Positions 45,471 to 54,657 of a stretch of DNA of 64,000 nt are shown piece by piece. This stretch comes from Nitrospira sp. (GTDB taxonomy: Bacteria > Nitrospirota > Nitrospiria > Nitrospirales > Nitrospiraceae). Both the position numbers and the translations under genes were made by a program. The DNA is taken from positions 60,510 through 124,509 of the forward strand of contig JACOEM010000013.1 of NCBI GenBank assembly GCA_024998565.1, in the 5' to 3' direction. The notes under the pieces were generated by a model that saw nothing but the letters and a program-made list of their open reading frames with translations, was not told the origin of the DNA and searched no databases. Numbering within the stretch: the stretch's first letter is position 1; each line of letters begins with the position of its first letter.

Positions 45471-46283
45471 ATGCAGAAATCACCCACAGCCAGCGTCAGT
45501 GCAGGACCAGTCACTCCCACAATCATCGGACCCGACCGGGACATGAAGGATGTCTATATCCTGAGCGGGCTGGTGTTCTTCCTCGCCGTCGTCGTATCCG
45601 CATTCTGGTACTACTCCCAGGCCGACGAGGCAGCCCATAGCAACCCGTCGGCAGAAGCCCTCAACAGTACGCAGGTCTCGCAAGTCCTGAAACACTCCAC
45701 GGACCACACGCCGGTCTCAGCCTCGATTCCGACGACCCATGTGGACACAGCCCCCTTGGCAACCCGCAGCACCGACATCCTGCACGACGATATTCACTTT
45801 GAAATCGGCCGGAAGGGATTGAGCGACGACGGCAAGGCCGCCTTGCAACGCCACGCGGAATTCCTCACGAGCGAGCGGGACTGGGGAATCCTGCTCCAAG
45901 GCTACACCGATCAACAGGGTTCAATGAGCTTCAACAAGATCCTGGGCATGAAGCGCGCCGAGACCGTTAAACAACACTTGATCGCGCTGGGTGTGCCGGA
46001 ATCGTCGATCCGCACCGTGAGCCTGGGTGAAGAAGGCGCCCTCTGCATCGACAACAGCGACGTCTGCAAGCGGATGAATCGGCGGGTACACGTGGAGATG
46101 CGAAAGATCGGCCAAGAACACATGGTGGTTTCTCCCGTCGCCCCTGAAACGGCGGCCGATCCGTTCTCGAACACCCTCGACCTCTCGATTGAAGCCGGGC
46201 AGAGCGACGCGAGCAACGGGAACCTTCCGCTCACAACCTCCGAACCGGCAGAACGTACTTCCGAGCCGACTGACGGCAACTGA
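45471..46283 (+). CDS. OmpA-domain protein with N-terminal membrane anchor
   Basis: A 270-residue protein with one N-terminal membrane helix (YILSGLVFFLAVVVSAFWYY), a linker, and an OmpA-like peptidoglycan-binding domain (LHDDIHFEIGRKGLSDDG, LQGYTDQQGSMSFN, MKRAETVKQHLIALGV, CKRMNRRVHVEM). It would sit in the periplasm, holding the cell wall. The ATG has AAGGAG nine bases upstream. An earlier AAGGAGGTGAG at 45364 precedes an out-of-frame GTG. First gene of the sortase cluster. Confidence 0.85.
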   Translation: MQKSPTASVSAGPVTPTIIGPDRDMKDVYILSGLVFFLAVVVSAFWYYSQADEAAHSNPSAEALNSTQVSQVLKHSTDHTPVSASIPTTHVDTAPLATRSTDILHDDIHFEIGRKGLSDDGKAALQRHAEFLTSERDWGILLQGYTDQQGSMSFNKILGMKRAETVKQHLIALGVPESSIRTVSLGEEGALCIDNSDVCKRMNRRVHVEMRKIGQEHMVVSPVAPETAADPFSNTLDLSIEAGQSDASNGNLPLTTSEPAERTSEPTDGN

Positions 46284-46380
46284 CCGGCTGCCGGTGACGT
46301 CCCTGGGAACGACACCAGGTCCTTCCCGGGGACACCCGCCGTCACTCCACCATCCACGACTATGACGAAACGAGGATTCT

Positions 46381-48519
46381 ATGCTGACTGACCGCTTCTG
46401 CCCTCTACGGCAACGCGCAAGAACCTCTGCCGCGCACCTCACACTCTGGGCGTTCTTTCTATCACTGGCCCTGGGCTCTCCCTTTCCAGCCACCTCCTGC
46501 GCCGAACCGGGCGAACCCCTCCATACCGGCATCGTTCCCACCATGGGCCTCAACGAGGTGACGGAAGGCACGTTCATGTTCAGGACCGACCAGGCCGGAC
46601 GCTATACCCCGGCCCCCATCCTCAAGACGGATGTGCACATCGCTGTCACCGGGACGATAGCTCGCGCGACCGTCCGGCAGGAGTTCACCAATCCGAGCAG
46701 GAAGAAAGGCAACTGGCTGGAAGGTGTCTACGTGTTCCCGCTGCCCGAGACGGCCGCGGTGGATCATCTCCGCATGAAAATCGGAGAGCGGATCATTGAA
46801 GGCCGGATCAAGGAACGGGCGGAGGCGAAAACAGTCTACGACCAGGCCAAGCGGGAAGGGAAACGGACCGGCCTGGTCGAGCAGGAACGTCCGAATCTGT
46901 TTACCACGTCAATCGCGAATATCGGACCCGGAGAACATGTGACGATCGAACTCGAATATCAGGACACCGTCCGCTACGAACATGACCAGTTTCAACTCCG
47001 CTTTCCCATGGCCGTCGGGCCGCGATACATCCCCGGCGCCCCGGTGATCGTCGAAGGGCAGGGTCCTCGAGGATCGGGCACCAGTCCGGACACCGATCGT
47101 GTCCCCGATGCCTCACGGATTACGCCGCCCATACAGTCGCCCGAGGACGGCGCGATCAACCCCCTGAGCCTCTCGCTCTCGCTCAACCCGGGAGTTCCTC
47201 TTGCCAAGGTGGAGTCGCCATTTCACCCGATCATCAGCATTCAGGATCAGGACGGCGGATATCAGATCAGTCTCCGGAAGGATGCGGTACCGGCAGATCG
47301 GGATTTTCTACTCATCTGGCACCCGGCGCCGCGCACCGAACCCATGGCCACCGTCTTTACCGAACAGAAAGACGGCGCGACCTATGCCATGCTCATGCTT
47401 GTCCCTCCGACACAGCACAATGAGAAAGCGCCCAGGATTCCGCGAGACCTCACCTTCATCATCGACCGATCGGGCTCCATGGCCGGCGCGTCGATCGAAC
47501 AGGCCAAGGGGTCATTAGCGTCCGCCCTCTCACGGCTGACCACACAGGATCGCTTCAACATCATTCAATTCAATCATACGGTCCGGTCGCTCTTCCCCAT
47601 ACCGCAACCCGTGACGACCACAGCGATGCAGCAAGCCATCCGGTACACCGAACAGCTCACGGCCGACGGGGGAACGGAAATACTTCCGGCTTTGAGGCAG
47701 GCCCTCAAGAGCCCGCAGGACAGCGCACGGCTCCAGCAGATCATTCTCATCACCGACGGACAGGTCGGCAACGAAGAGGAGCTCTTCGAACTGCTGCACC
47801 AGCGCGTGGGCAGCAGACGCCTGTTCACCATCGGAATCGGCTCCACGCCCAACAGTCATTTGATGCGGAAGGCTGCCGAATCAGGCCGCGGTACCTTCAC
47901 CTACATCGGCAACGTGAACGAGGTGAAGGAGAAGTTGGATGGTCTGTTCAAGAAGCTTGAGCACCCGGTACTGAATAACATCACGATCGATGCAGCCGGA
48001 TGGTCGGGACTCGAACAATTCCCGACAACCATCACCGACCTCTATGAAGGCGAACCCATCGTGCTCGCACTCAAGGCCGACTCGCTGCCATCCAAAAGCG
48101 TGTTGCGCGGACAGGTTGGAAGCGCAGCCTGGTCGCTCCCGATCTCGTTCAACAATGCCCCCACTCATGGAGGACTCTCGGTCTTCTGGGCCAGGCAAAA
48201 GATTGCGGCGCTCACGGACGAGACCTACAAGGGCGGCGCTGAAGAAACGATCCGAAAGGCCGTGCTGGACGTGGCGCTGGCCCATCACCTGATCAGCCGA
48301 TACACCAGCCTGGTCGCGGTCGATGTGACGCCGGCCAGACCGGCAGATTCACCCGCCGCGGAGCGCGACCACACGACCGATCCGGCGCGTGCGCAGGACC
48401 TCACCGCCCTCGCGAACCTCCCGAGGACTGCGACCGACGGACAAGTACACATTCTGATGGGGGCAGCGGCACTTCTGTTGTCCTGCTTGCTGTGGCAATT
48501 CCGCCGGGCGGTCGTATGA
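46381..48519 (+). CDS. VIT/vWA sortase-target surface protein
   Basis: A 712-residue protein with signal peptide, a VIT domain (about 60-200: LKTDVHIAVTGTIARATVRQ, WLEGVYVFPLPETAAVDH), a von Willebrand A domain (about 360-530) with the metal site IIDRSGSM, and a C-terminal sorting signal: LPRTA at 680, a hydrophobic helix and QFRR. This is the plan of the inter-alpha-trypsin-inhibitor-like substrates paired with proteobacterial class sortases. Its stop overlaps the sortase start as ATGA, tying substrate to enzyme. Confidence 0.9.
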   Translation: MLTDRFCPLRQRARTSAAHLTLWAFFLSLALGSPFPATSCAEPGEPLHTGIVPTMGLNEVTEGTFMFRTDQAGRYTPAPILKTDVHIAVTGTIARATVRQEFTNPSRKKGNWLEGVYVFPLPETAAVDHLRMKIGERIIEGRIKERAEAKTVYDQAKREGKRTGLVEQERPNLFTTSIANIGPGEHVTIELEYQDTVRYEHDQFQLRFPMAVGPRYIPGAPVIVEGQGPRGSGTSPDTDRVPDASRITPPIQSPEDGAINPLSLSLSLNPGVPLAKVESPFHPIISIQDQDGGYQISLRKDAVPADRDFLLIWHPAPRTEPMATVFTEQKDGATYAMLMLVPPTQHNEKAPRIPRDLTFIIDRSGSMAGASIEQAKGSLASALSRLTTQDRFNIIQFNHTVRSLFPIPQPVTTTAMQQAIRYTEQLTADGGTEILPALRQALKSPQDSARLQQIILITDGQVGNEEELFELLHQRVGSRRLFTIGIGSTPNSHLMRKAAESGRGTFTYIGNVNEVKEKLDGLFKKLEHPVLNNITIDAAGWSGLEQFPTTITDLYEGEPIVLALKADSLPSKSVLRGQVGSAAWSLPISFNNAPTHGGLSVFWARQKIAALTDETYKGGAEETIRKAVLDVALAHHLISRYTSLVAVDVTPARPADSPAAERDHTTDPARAQDLTALANLPRTATDGQVHILMGAAALLLSCLLWQFRRAVV

Positions 48520-49118
48520 TTCGATCCAGACCAGGCTCCCGCCTGCTGACGATATTGGTAGCAGGACTTCTCGCCATCGGCGGCTGGCAGGTCTGGGAAG
48601 GATCGTGGATCTATGCCAAGGCCGGGCTCGCGCAGTTTCTGCTGCAGCGGGCCTGGTCTCTCGCCCTGGCCGGCGAGGCGATGCCGAAACCCTGGCCCTG
48701 GGCCGATACCTGGCCGGTTGCGCGGCTCCGCATGCAACACCGGTCGGTCGATCTGATCGTCCTCGCCGGCGCGTCTGGCCGAACCCTGGCATTCGGTCCA
48801 GGCCACGTCACGTCCAGCGCCCTGCCAGGGCAGGAAGGCACAATGGTGTTGACCGGTCACCGGGACACGCATTTTCGTTTTTTGAGAGACGTACACCCGA
48901 ACGATCAGCTCGACCTGACGGCAAGCGACGGGACCACGCTGCACTATCGAATCATCGAACAGCGAGTCATGGATTCGCGACGGGAGAGCATCTCGACGGG
49001 GCAAGGCCCGCAGGAACTGGTGCTGGTGACCTGTTTTCCCTTCGATGCAATCCAAGCCGGCGGGCCGCTACGCTACGTGGTGCGGGCCGAACGGGCCCTA
49101 GACCATGACCATTCCTGA
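48516..49118 (+). CDS. Sortase (Gram-negative type)
   Basis: Membrane-anchored transpeptidase of 200 residues. N-terminal anchor LLTILVAGLLAIGGWQ, then the catalytic His in VLTGHRDTHFRF, the Cys in LVLVTCFPFDA and the Arg in RYVVRAER. It would cut the neighbouring substrate at LPRT-A and link it to an amino group. In Gram-negative cells the acceptor is unknown. Start chosen by the ATGA overlap. An ATG eight codons earlier lies inside the target gene. Confidence 0.92.
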   Translation: MIRSRPGSRLLTILVAGLLAIGGWQVWEGSWIYAKAGLAQFLLQRAWSLALAGEAMPKPWPWADTWPVARLRMQHRSVDLIVLAGASGRTLAFGPGHVTSSALPGQEGTMVLTGHRDTHFRFLRDVHPNDQLDLTASDGTTLHYRIIEQRVMDSRRESISTGQGPQELVLVTCFPFDAIQAGGPLRYVVRAERALDHDHS

Positions 49119-49270
49119 ATGTCGTGGGGAGACAGACTCGATCGCAGCGGAACGTCTCGCTGGCGAAACCAAGGCAGGCTTGTTTACAGTTCGTCGAGAA
49201 TGCTGAAGGGGAAACGATCTGCGGAGCGAGAAAATCAGGCCACTTGGAAAAGACTTAGGAATGGGCCTGG

Positions 49271-50632
49271 TCAGGCAGATCGTGCTTCCGGCACGTCGGA
49301 CTCTCGCAGTCGATCTGCCCTGACCGGAGCAGGCGGCCCTGAACCTGCAGCCACCAGCCGTAGACGGCTGACATTCGACACAGACCAACGGGCGTACCCG
49401 CACAGCCCCCACAAGAGGATAGCTCCGATCACATAATGGGAGAGAACCAACGTCGCGATCTGGCTGCCGGCCGCTTGATCCGGCCCCGAAAACGTTACCG
49501 GAGGAGAGATGAGCAACAGGCACAGCGTCATCCCCACCGCCCAGCCGCCATGAGTTGCAACCGGCAGGCGGTTGCCCACATACAACGACAACGGCAGCAA
49601 CAGCAGCAGATAATAGTGGGTCCATGAAATCGGGCTGATGATCAGAGAGAGACAGAGCACCATCGACAACTCAAGATTCGTCGTCTCTCGAACCTGCAGA
49701 CCGGGACTCCGAAGAAACAGCCAACCGGATAACCCGACGAACAAGGCCGCACAGGCCTGCCCTGCCGTTCCGACATCCCAGGGCACGGCCACAGGCTTCC
49801 AATCGTACAACCGGACACCATCCTGCAGTCGCAGCAGCAGCCCCTGCACCGATTGCACATTAAACGCGGCAATTCCCTTGTCGGACAGCGGCAGGATCAC
49901 CTCCCGATACCAGGCCACGTGGCTGGCCCACCCGGCGTACCAGATCGACAGACCCGTCACGGCCAGCAGGGTCAGGCCATAGCCGAGCACCGCCGCCCAA
50001 CGCCGCTTACCGAAGAAATACACCGCAAACAGCAACAGCGGGAGCTTGATGATCGCCGCCAGCGCAAAACAGCTCCCCGCGCTTCGATCCCACGTTTTCT
50101 CCAGGCAGACGACCCCGGCAATCAACAGCAACAGGGCGAAGTGAGTCAGATTGCCCTCTTTGAGGCTGTAGACGAGCGGCCCGTTCATCGCGAACAGGAG
50201 GAGCATGGCCCACCTTCTGGACCAGGTTCGATCCGTAAGCGACCAGAGAAGAGCGAGGCTCATCACCAGGCTCACCGCCGAAAGGCCCATCAACAACCAC
50301 TGCGCATGCTGAAGCGTCAGAAATGAGAAGGGGGTAAAGAGAAAGGCGACAATGGGAATGTTCACAAACCCGCACACCGGCGTATCCCAACAACGCACGA
50401 ACAGATGGGGAATGTCTTCAAGAATGGCCCGTCCCGCCGGGTAGTAGGCGACGTTAAAATCCGAGAACAGGACGGATGGCTCAGAAACTTGCCAGGCCCA
50501 AAGCACAAGACCGCCCAGGACTGCGCCCAGGATTGCGAGAAAGGGCGCTCGTGCTGAACCATATCGAAACGTGAGACACCACACCACCACTGCCAGAGCC
50601 GCCGCTCCATAAAAGATCGCATACTGATGCAT
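49271..50632 (-). CDS. GT87/DUF2029-type integral membrane glycosyltransferase
   Basis: A 453-residue protein with about ten membrane helices. The family block near residue 55, FSDFNVAYYPAGRAILEDIP, contains the acidic loop after the first helices that is catalytic in polyprenyl-phosphate-mannose-dependent GT-C enzymes; AAIIKLPLLLFAVYF and ISPISWTHYYLLLLLPL are also typical. It probably transfers a sugar from a polyprenyl carrier at the outer face of the inner membrane; substrate unknown. It diverges from the next, giant membrane protein gene. Confidence 0.82.
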   Translation of the reverse strand: MHQYAIFYGAAALAVVVWCLTFRYGSARAPFLAILGAVLGGLVLWAWQVSEPSVLFSDFNVAYYPAGRAILEDIPHLFVRCWDTPVCGFVNIPIVAFLFTPFSFLTLQHAQWLLMGLSAVSLVMSLALLWSLTDRTWSRRWAMLLLFAMNGPLVYSLKEGNLTHFALLLLIAGVVCLEKTWDRSAGSCFALAAIIKLPLLLFAVYFFGKRRWAAVLGYGLTLLAVTGLSIWYAGWASHVAWYREVILPLSDKGIAAFNVQSVQGLLLRLQDGVRLYDWKPVAVPWDVGTAGQACAALFVGLSGWLFLRSPGLQVRETTNLELSMVLCLSLIISPISWTHYYLLLLLPLSLYVGNRLPVATHGGWAVGMTLCLLLISPPVTFSGPDQAAGSQIATLVLSHYVIGAILLWGLCGYARWSVSNVSRLRLVAAGSGPPAPVRADRLRESDVPEARSA

Positions 50633-50999
50633 GGAATGAACCGCCTATCTCGCCCGCCCTGTCGCAGCGCCACAGAGGAGGGATTTGTCTACATTGTCGG
50701 CCTGAGGGGTTGCAGCAACCAGGCCGGTTCCCGATCCAGGCCCCAGCATGTCGCTCCCGGAGGAGTCGGTGTAGCCGGGTTCATCTGATTAAAAGTATAC
50801 ACAACGTCCCATCGGACCCCCTGACGCTCCAACTCACGGACAGGACAGAGAGGCGCCCGATCCCGAACCTGCTGCGGCATCTCCCTGTTTCGTACCCGAT
50901 CCGCGACTCCTCCCTGCTTCAGTCCGCAACCCAATCGACCGATTTCTTACTGTCGGGATTGGGCCCGATCGTACCCCCGTTCTAACCACCTGAATAGAC
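50633..50999. other. Intergenic region between divergent membrane protein genes
   Basis: About 365 bases expected to hold two divergent promoters. TATACT on the minus strand near 50800 could be a -10, but no good -35 accompanies it. Nothing else was recognised. Confidence 0.4.
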
Positions 51000-53900
51000 A
51001 TGGGTTTCGTGAGAGACGGCAATACAGCGCGCGCGCTTCCCTATCCCGAGCCGGAGTTCCCGGACAAGGGCCTCGAGGTTTCGCCCTCCCCTGCCCCGGA
51101 ACAACCGCATCACACCGTACGGCTGCAGCGAACGGACTGGGTGATTGCCGCGGTCCTGACCCTCTCGGCCGGCATGGCCTGTCTCTTCATTGCTGATATG
51201 ATCCCTGCCTTCCTGCTGCAATCGATGGATTTTTGGTTTGAATCGGACACGGTACGTGAAGTCTCGAACATGACCTCCACCACCGACGACCATTCACGGA
51301 CCTCCGTGCATCCCCTGTTCTCCATCCTGAGTTTCGTTCCCGTCTACCTGGTGAAACATGCGCTGGCGATCCCCCCGCTGCAAGCGGTCTTGTACCTGAC
51401 CAGCATCCTCGGGGGCCTATGGATGGGGACGTTGTACCTCCTGCTGCGCCTGCTTGGCTGCCGAACGCTCGACGCCTCCGTCTTCACGGCACTCGGGCTC
51501 TCCAGTGCCTCGGCGATCTTCTGGCTTCCTGTGCCCAACTCCTATACCTGGGGCTCCTGGTCGATCATGCTCTCGCTCGCTCTGCTCTTGCTCGCCGAAC
51601 AGCATCGAGTCGGCGCCCTGTCCTATGTGCTCGCCAGCGCCTTCACCCTCAGCATCACCGTCACCAACTGGATGGCCGGTCTCCTGACGACGCTGGCGCG
51701 CTGGCCGTTCAAACAGGCGGTACAACTCTCCATAAATGCCTTCTGCCTGGTGGTGCTCTTGTGGGGAGCGCAAAAGTTCATCTTCCCGTCCGCGGAATTT
51801 TTCATCGGCAGCCGCAAGGAAGCGAACTGGATCAATCATCCTCAGTCCGGAGAAGCGAGCAATATTGCCTCGTCGTTTGCCTTCCACACCCTCATCGCTC
51901 CGGCGATACGGTTCATCGATGACGATGGGTACATTCAGGTCGGCGACGACTCCGTTCGCCTGGCGCAACGCCTGGCCTTTCAATTTTCCACTCCCGGGTC
52001 GGCAAGCCCGCTCGGATTGATCGCCGTCTGCCTGTGGTCGGCCTTACTCCTCAACGGGCTCTGGCGGCTGGTGACGATGGATCGCCAGTTGCGGTTCCGC
52101 CTCGTGCTGGCGGCCCTGTTGTTGTTCGAACTGTCGCTGCACATGGTCTACGGGGAAGAAACGTTCACCTACAGTTTGAATTTCACCCCCCTTCTCATCG
52201 CGCTCGCCGCGCTGGGCACACTCAGCCCGGGACGCCCGGCGGTGCTCGTCCTTGCGGGCCTCCTCGCCCTGTGCGCCGGCATCAACAACTGGCAACAATT
52301 CAGGCAGGCCACGGAATCCGCGACCCACCTCACGCCGCAACGCGACGCGATGACCAGCCTGATGCGGAACGATCCGGACCGCCCTTGGCCCCGATCGGTC
52401 GGGCATATCCCGATGGCCGTGCCCGGCGCTCCTGAAGCCGAACATGCCTATCACGAGCCCGGTGGGGACTTCAGTCCGCAGGCCCCGAGTTTCGGTGTTT
52501 CGCTCTGGCTCTGCGATGCCGACGGACACCCGCTCGTCACCAGCCAGTCGGTGCCGCTCAACGACATTCAGCAGACATTCGAACCGTCCACTCATCCTCA
52601 TGTTCCCGCCATCGCGACCAGGACGCCCTACTATGACGCCACCTGGACACGACTGGACGCCACCCATTGGGAGCTGCGGTTCAAGAATCATACGTCCCAC
52701 ACCCCGGTGATTGTGATTCGCAGCGTCGGGCCCGCCGGAGGACCGGTCACCGAGCTGGGCTGGGACGGCGCACTGCTCGACATCAATCGTCGTTGGACCG
52801 TCCGCGTCACGCCTGCTCCTGCGAAGGTCTCTCTCGGAAACGAGCAGACCCTGAACTGGATGACGTCTGAATCGGCGAACCGGTCCTGGACCAATGCATC
52901 CGGCTGGGGGTACGCGCGTCTCGCGCTACCGGAGCACGTCTCAGAGGTGGGAGAGGAATACCGGCTCATCTTGTCCGACTTACGGATTCCCATTCAAATG
53001 CAGCAGTGGTATAGAAATGCACCGGAGCAGATCCATCTCGACCTTCCCGACAAACGATTTGAAGCTTCGCTGGCGGCACAGACGACTCACCTGATGATGA
53101 GTTTGATCGGCCGGGAAACCAGACCCGGCGACCCCACCTTTTTCTATCGCGCCTGGCAACGGCAGGGGGCCTATATCGCGACCGCCCTCGCGCGCGCGGG
53201 TGATCCCCACGTCAGCCGCGTGCTGGCCCAATATCTGGCAACCCACGATTTTGCCGGTGGGAATGGGCCCGAAGCCGATGCGCCAGGCCTGACCCTCTGG
53301 GCCCTGACCACATCCGCAGACTATATCGCCGATCATGAGCACGATCAGTGGTTGTGGCCTCATGTGCTCCGCAAGGCACAACGCATTGAAGCCATGCTGA
53401 CGGCTCGCGCCCCCATCGAAGAATCTTTTGCCGTACCCTCTCCGTACGACCTCCAACACGGCCAACAAATAAAACGAAGTGTGCTGGCCAAACCGTCACG
53501 CGACGGGCTGATCGTAGGCCGTGTCGGAGACGAGTGGCCCTCGCTTTACGTGAATGCGGTGAGCTACCGCGGCTTGCTTGCCGCGGCCGAGTTCGCCGAA
53601 CGGCTGGGCAAGCACCGGTACGCGACAGGCTGGCGAAACCATGCGCACACGTTGCGCAACAATTGGCAACACCAAAACCACTATGGCGCCTCGGATGCCA
53701 AGATCTCCACGGTGAGTCTCGAGTCCTCGGCCCCGCCCGCCACTCATCGCAATCAGTTGGACCGACAACCGACGACGTATCGGCCTTCTTCCAATACCGC
53801 AACCATCGCGGCCCAACTGAGCGACGCTCATCTGGCCTTGCGACAGGGGCAACCGGACGCCGTCTGGGCTTCGCTGCACCGGCTCTGGGCTCAACAGGCA

Positions 53901-54317
53901 TCGCCCGGGCTGTACACATGGGATATGCCGCGGCCGTCGACCACCGATGTGGCGGACGGCTGGCAATACGTCAGAGGGTGGCGCAATCAGTCCGTCGTTT
54001 CTCCCGATTATGAGACGGCGGCGTTGCTCTTGCTGTTGCAGCAAGACATGCTGGCCTATGTGGATGACGGGGCGGCAGAGCCCACCGTCGTAATCGGCGC
54101 AGGCGTTCCCCAGGCCTGGATCTCGCACTCGATGATGGTCTCAAATCTCGCGCTTCCCGGCGGCTCAATCGATTGGCGATGGGACGGACATGCGATGCGG
54201 GTGCGACTGCGTGGCCCTTCGCGCAAGATCCAGTTAGGTGCGTCCTTCCGGCACGACACGGAGATGTCCGTCACACATGACGACCGAGCCCCTGCTGTCA
54301 CCGCACGCGCGTCCTGA
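51000..54317 (+). CDS. Giant membrane protein with C-terminal toroid-like domain
   Basis: A 1105-residue protein. Residues about 40-440 form some ten membrane helices with a first loop that holds acidic residues (SMDFWFESDTVREV), as in GT-C/PMT-like glycosyltransferases. Residues about 450-700 look like a beta-rich periplasmic domain. The C-terminal about 380 residues (ALARAGDPHVSRVLAQYLA, EADAPGLTLWALTTSADYI, YRGLLAAAEFAERLGKHRY) look like paired helices of an alpha/alpha toroid, as in six-hairpin glycosidases. Domain names are inferred from pattern. No ribosome site is clear before the ATG. Confidence 0.75.
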   Translation: MGFVRDGNTARALPYPEPEFPDKGLEVSPSPAPEQPHHTVRLQRTDWVIAAVLTLSAGMACLFIADMIPAFLLQSMDFWFESDTVREVSNMTSTTDDHSRTSVHPLFSILSFVPVYLVKHALAIPPLQAVLYLTSILGGLWMGTLYLLLRLLGCRTLDASVFTALGLSSASAIFWLPVPNSYTWGSWSIMLSLALLLLAEQHRVGALSYVLASAFTLSITVTNWMAGLLTTLARWPFKQAVQLSINAFCLVVLLWGAQKFIFPSAEFFIGSRKEANWINHPQSGEASNIASSFAFHTLIAPAIRFIDDDGYIQVGDDSVRLAQRLAFQFSTPGSASPLGLIAVCLWSALLLNGLWRLVTMDRQLRFRLVLAALLLFELSLHMVYGEETFTYSLNFTPLLIALAALGTLSPGRPAVLVLAGLLALCAGINNWQQFRQATESATHLTPQRDAMTSLMRNDPDRPWPRSVGHIPMAVPGAPEAEHAYHEPGGDFSPQAPSFGVSLWLCDADGHPLVTSQSVPLNDIQQTFEPSTHPHVPAIATRTPYYDATWTRLDATHWELRFKNHTSHTPVIVIRSVGPAGGPVTELGWDGALLDINRRWTVRVTPAPAKVSLGNEQTLNWMTSESANRSWTNASGWGYARLALPEHVSEVGEEYRLILSDLRIPIQMQQWYRNAPEQIHLDLPDKRFEASLAAQTTHLMMSLIGRETRPGDPTFFYRAWQRQGAYIATALARAGDPHVSRVLAQYLATHDFAGGNGPEADAPGLTLWALTTSADYIADHEHDQWLWPHVLRKAQRIEAMLTARAPIEESFAVPSPYDLQHGQQIKRSVLAKPSRDGLIVGRVGDEWPSLYVNAVSYRGLLAAAEFAERLGKHRYATGWRNHAHTLRNNWQHQNHYGASDAKISTVSLESSAPPATHRNQLDRQPTTYRPSSNTATIAAQLSDAHLALRQGQPDAVWASLHRLWAQQASPGLYTWDMPRPSTTDVADGWQYVRGWRNQSVVSPDYETAALLLLLQQDMLAYVDDGAAEPTVVIGAGVPQAWISHSMMVSNLALPGGSIDWRWDGHAMRVRLRGPSRKIQLGASFRHDTEMSVTHDDRAPAVTARAS

Positions 54318-54657
54318 CCCATCGACATTCGAGGGAACGCCCCGACCATCACCCGAGCCGCAGAGTGGCCTCTCACCGCTTCGACTCGATCATTTTTCAT
54401 TCAGTGCCCTCCCATTGCGATCCTGATGTCGGCCTGAAGGCAGAGGGCATCCTTCAAACGGATGCAGCCTTATCAGCAGGCCGCACCGCCCTTCTGTGCC
54501 CGGATTAACGCTGGGATGGGACCGCTCGGCACTGTAGCCGACAGTCATCCGACGCCGATAGCAATTGGAAGAAATCTAATGCTAGCCTAAGAAGTTCCTG
54601 TTGACGGACAACCACCATATGCCTCCCGAAATGGAAGCGGAAGGAACGGAGGGCGAG
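54318..54657. other. Intergenic region before the two-component genes
   Basis: About 340 bases. TGCCCTC (54404) and GAGGGCA (about 54445) could form a loose stem after the giant gene. The kinase frame opens at a TTG (54601) and has ATGs at 54619 and 54658 with the better ribosome site at the last. No promoter was identified. Confidence 0.4.

Noticed and set aside
45368..45640. GTG-started frame with a strong AAGGAGG just upstream
   Set aside because: Overlaps the OmpA-domain gene out of frame and becomes Arg-rich; could at most be a leader peptide, with no evidence for it.
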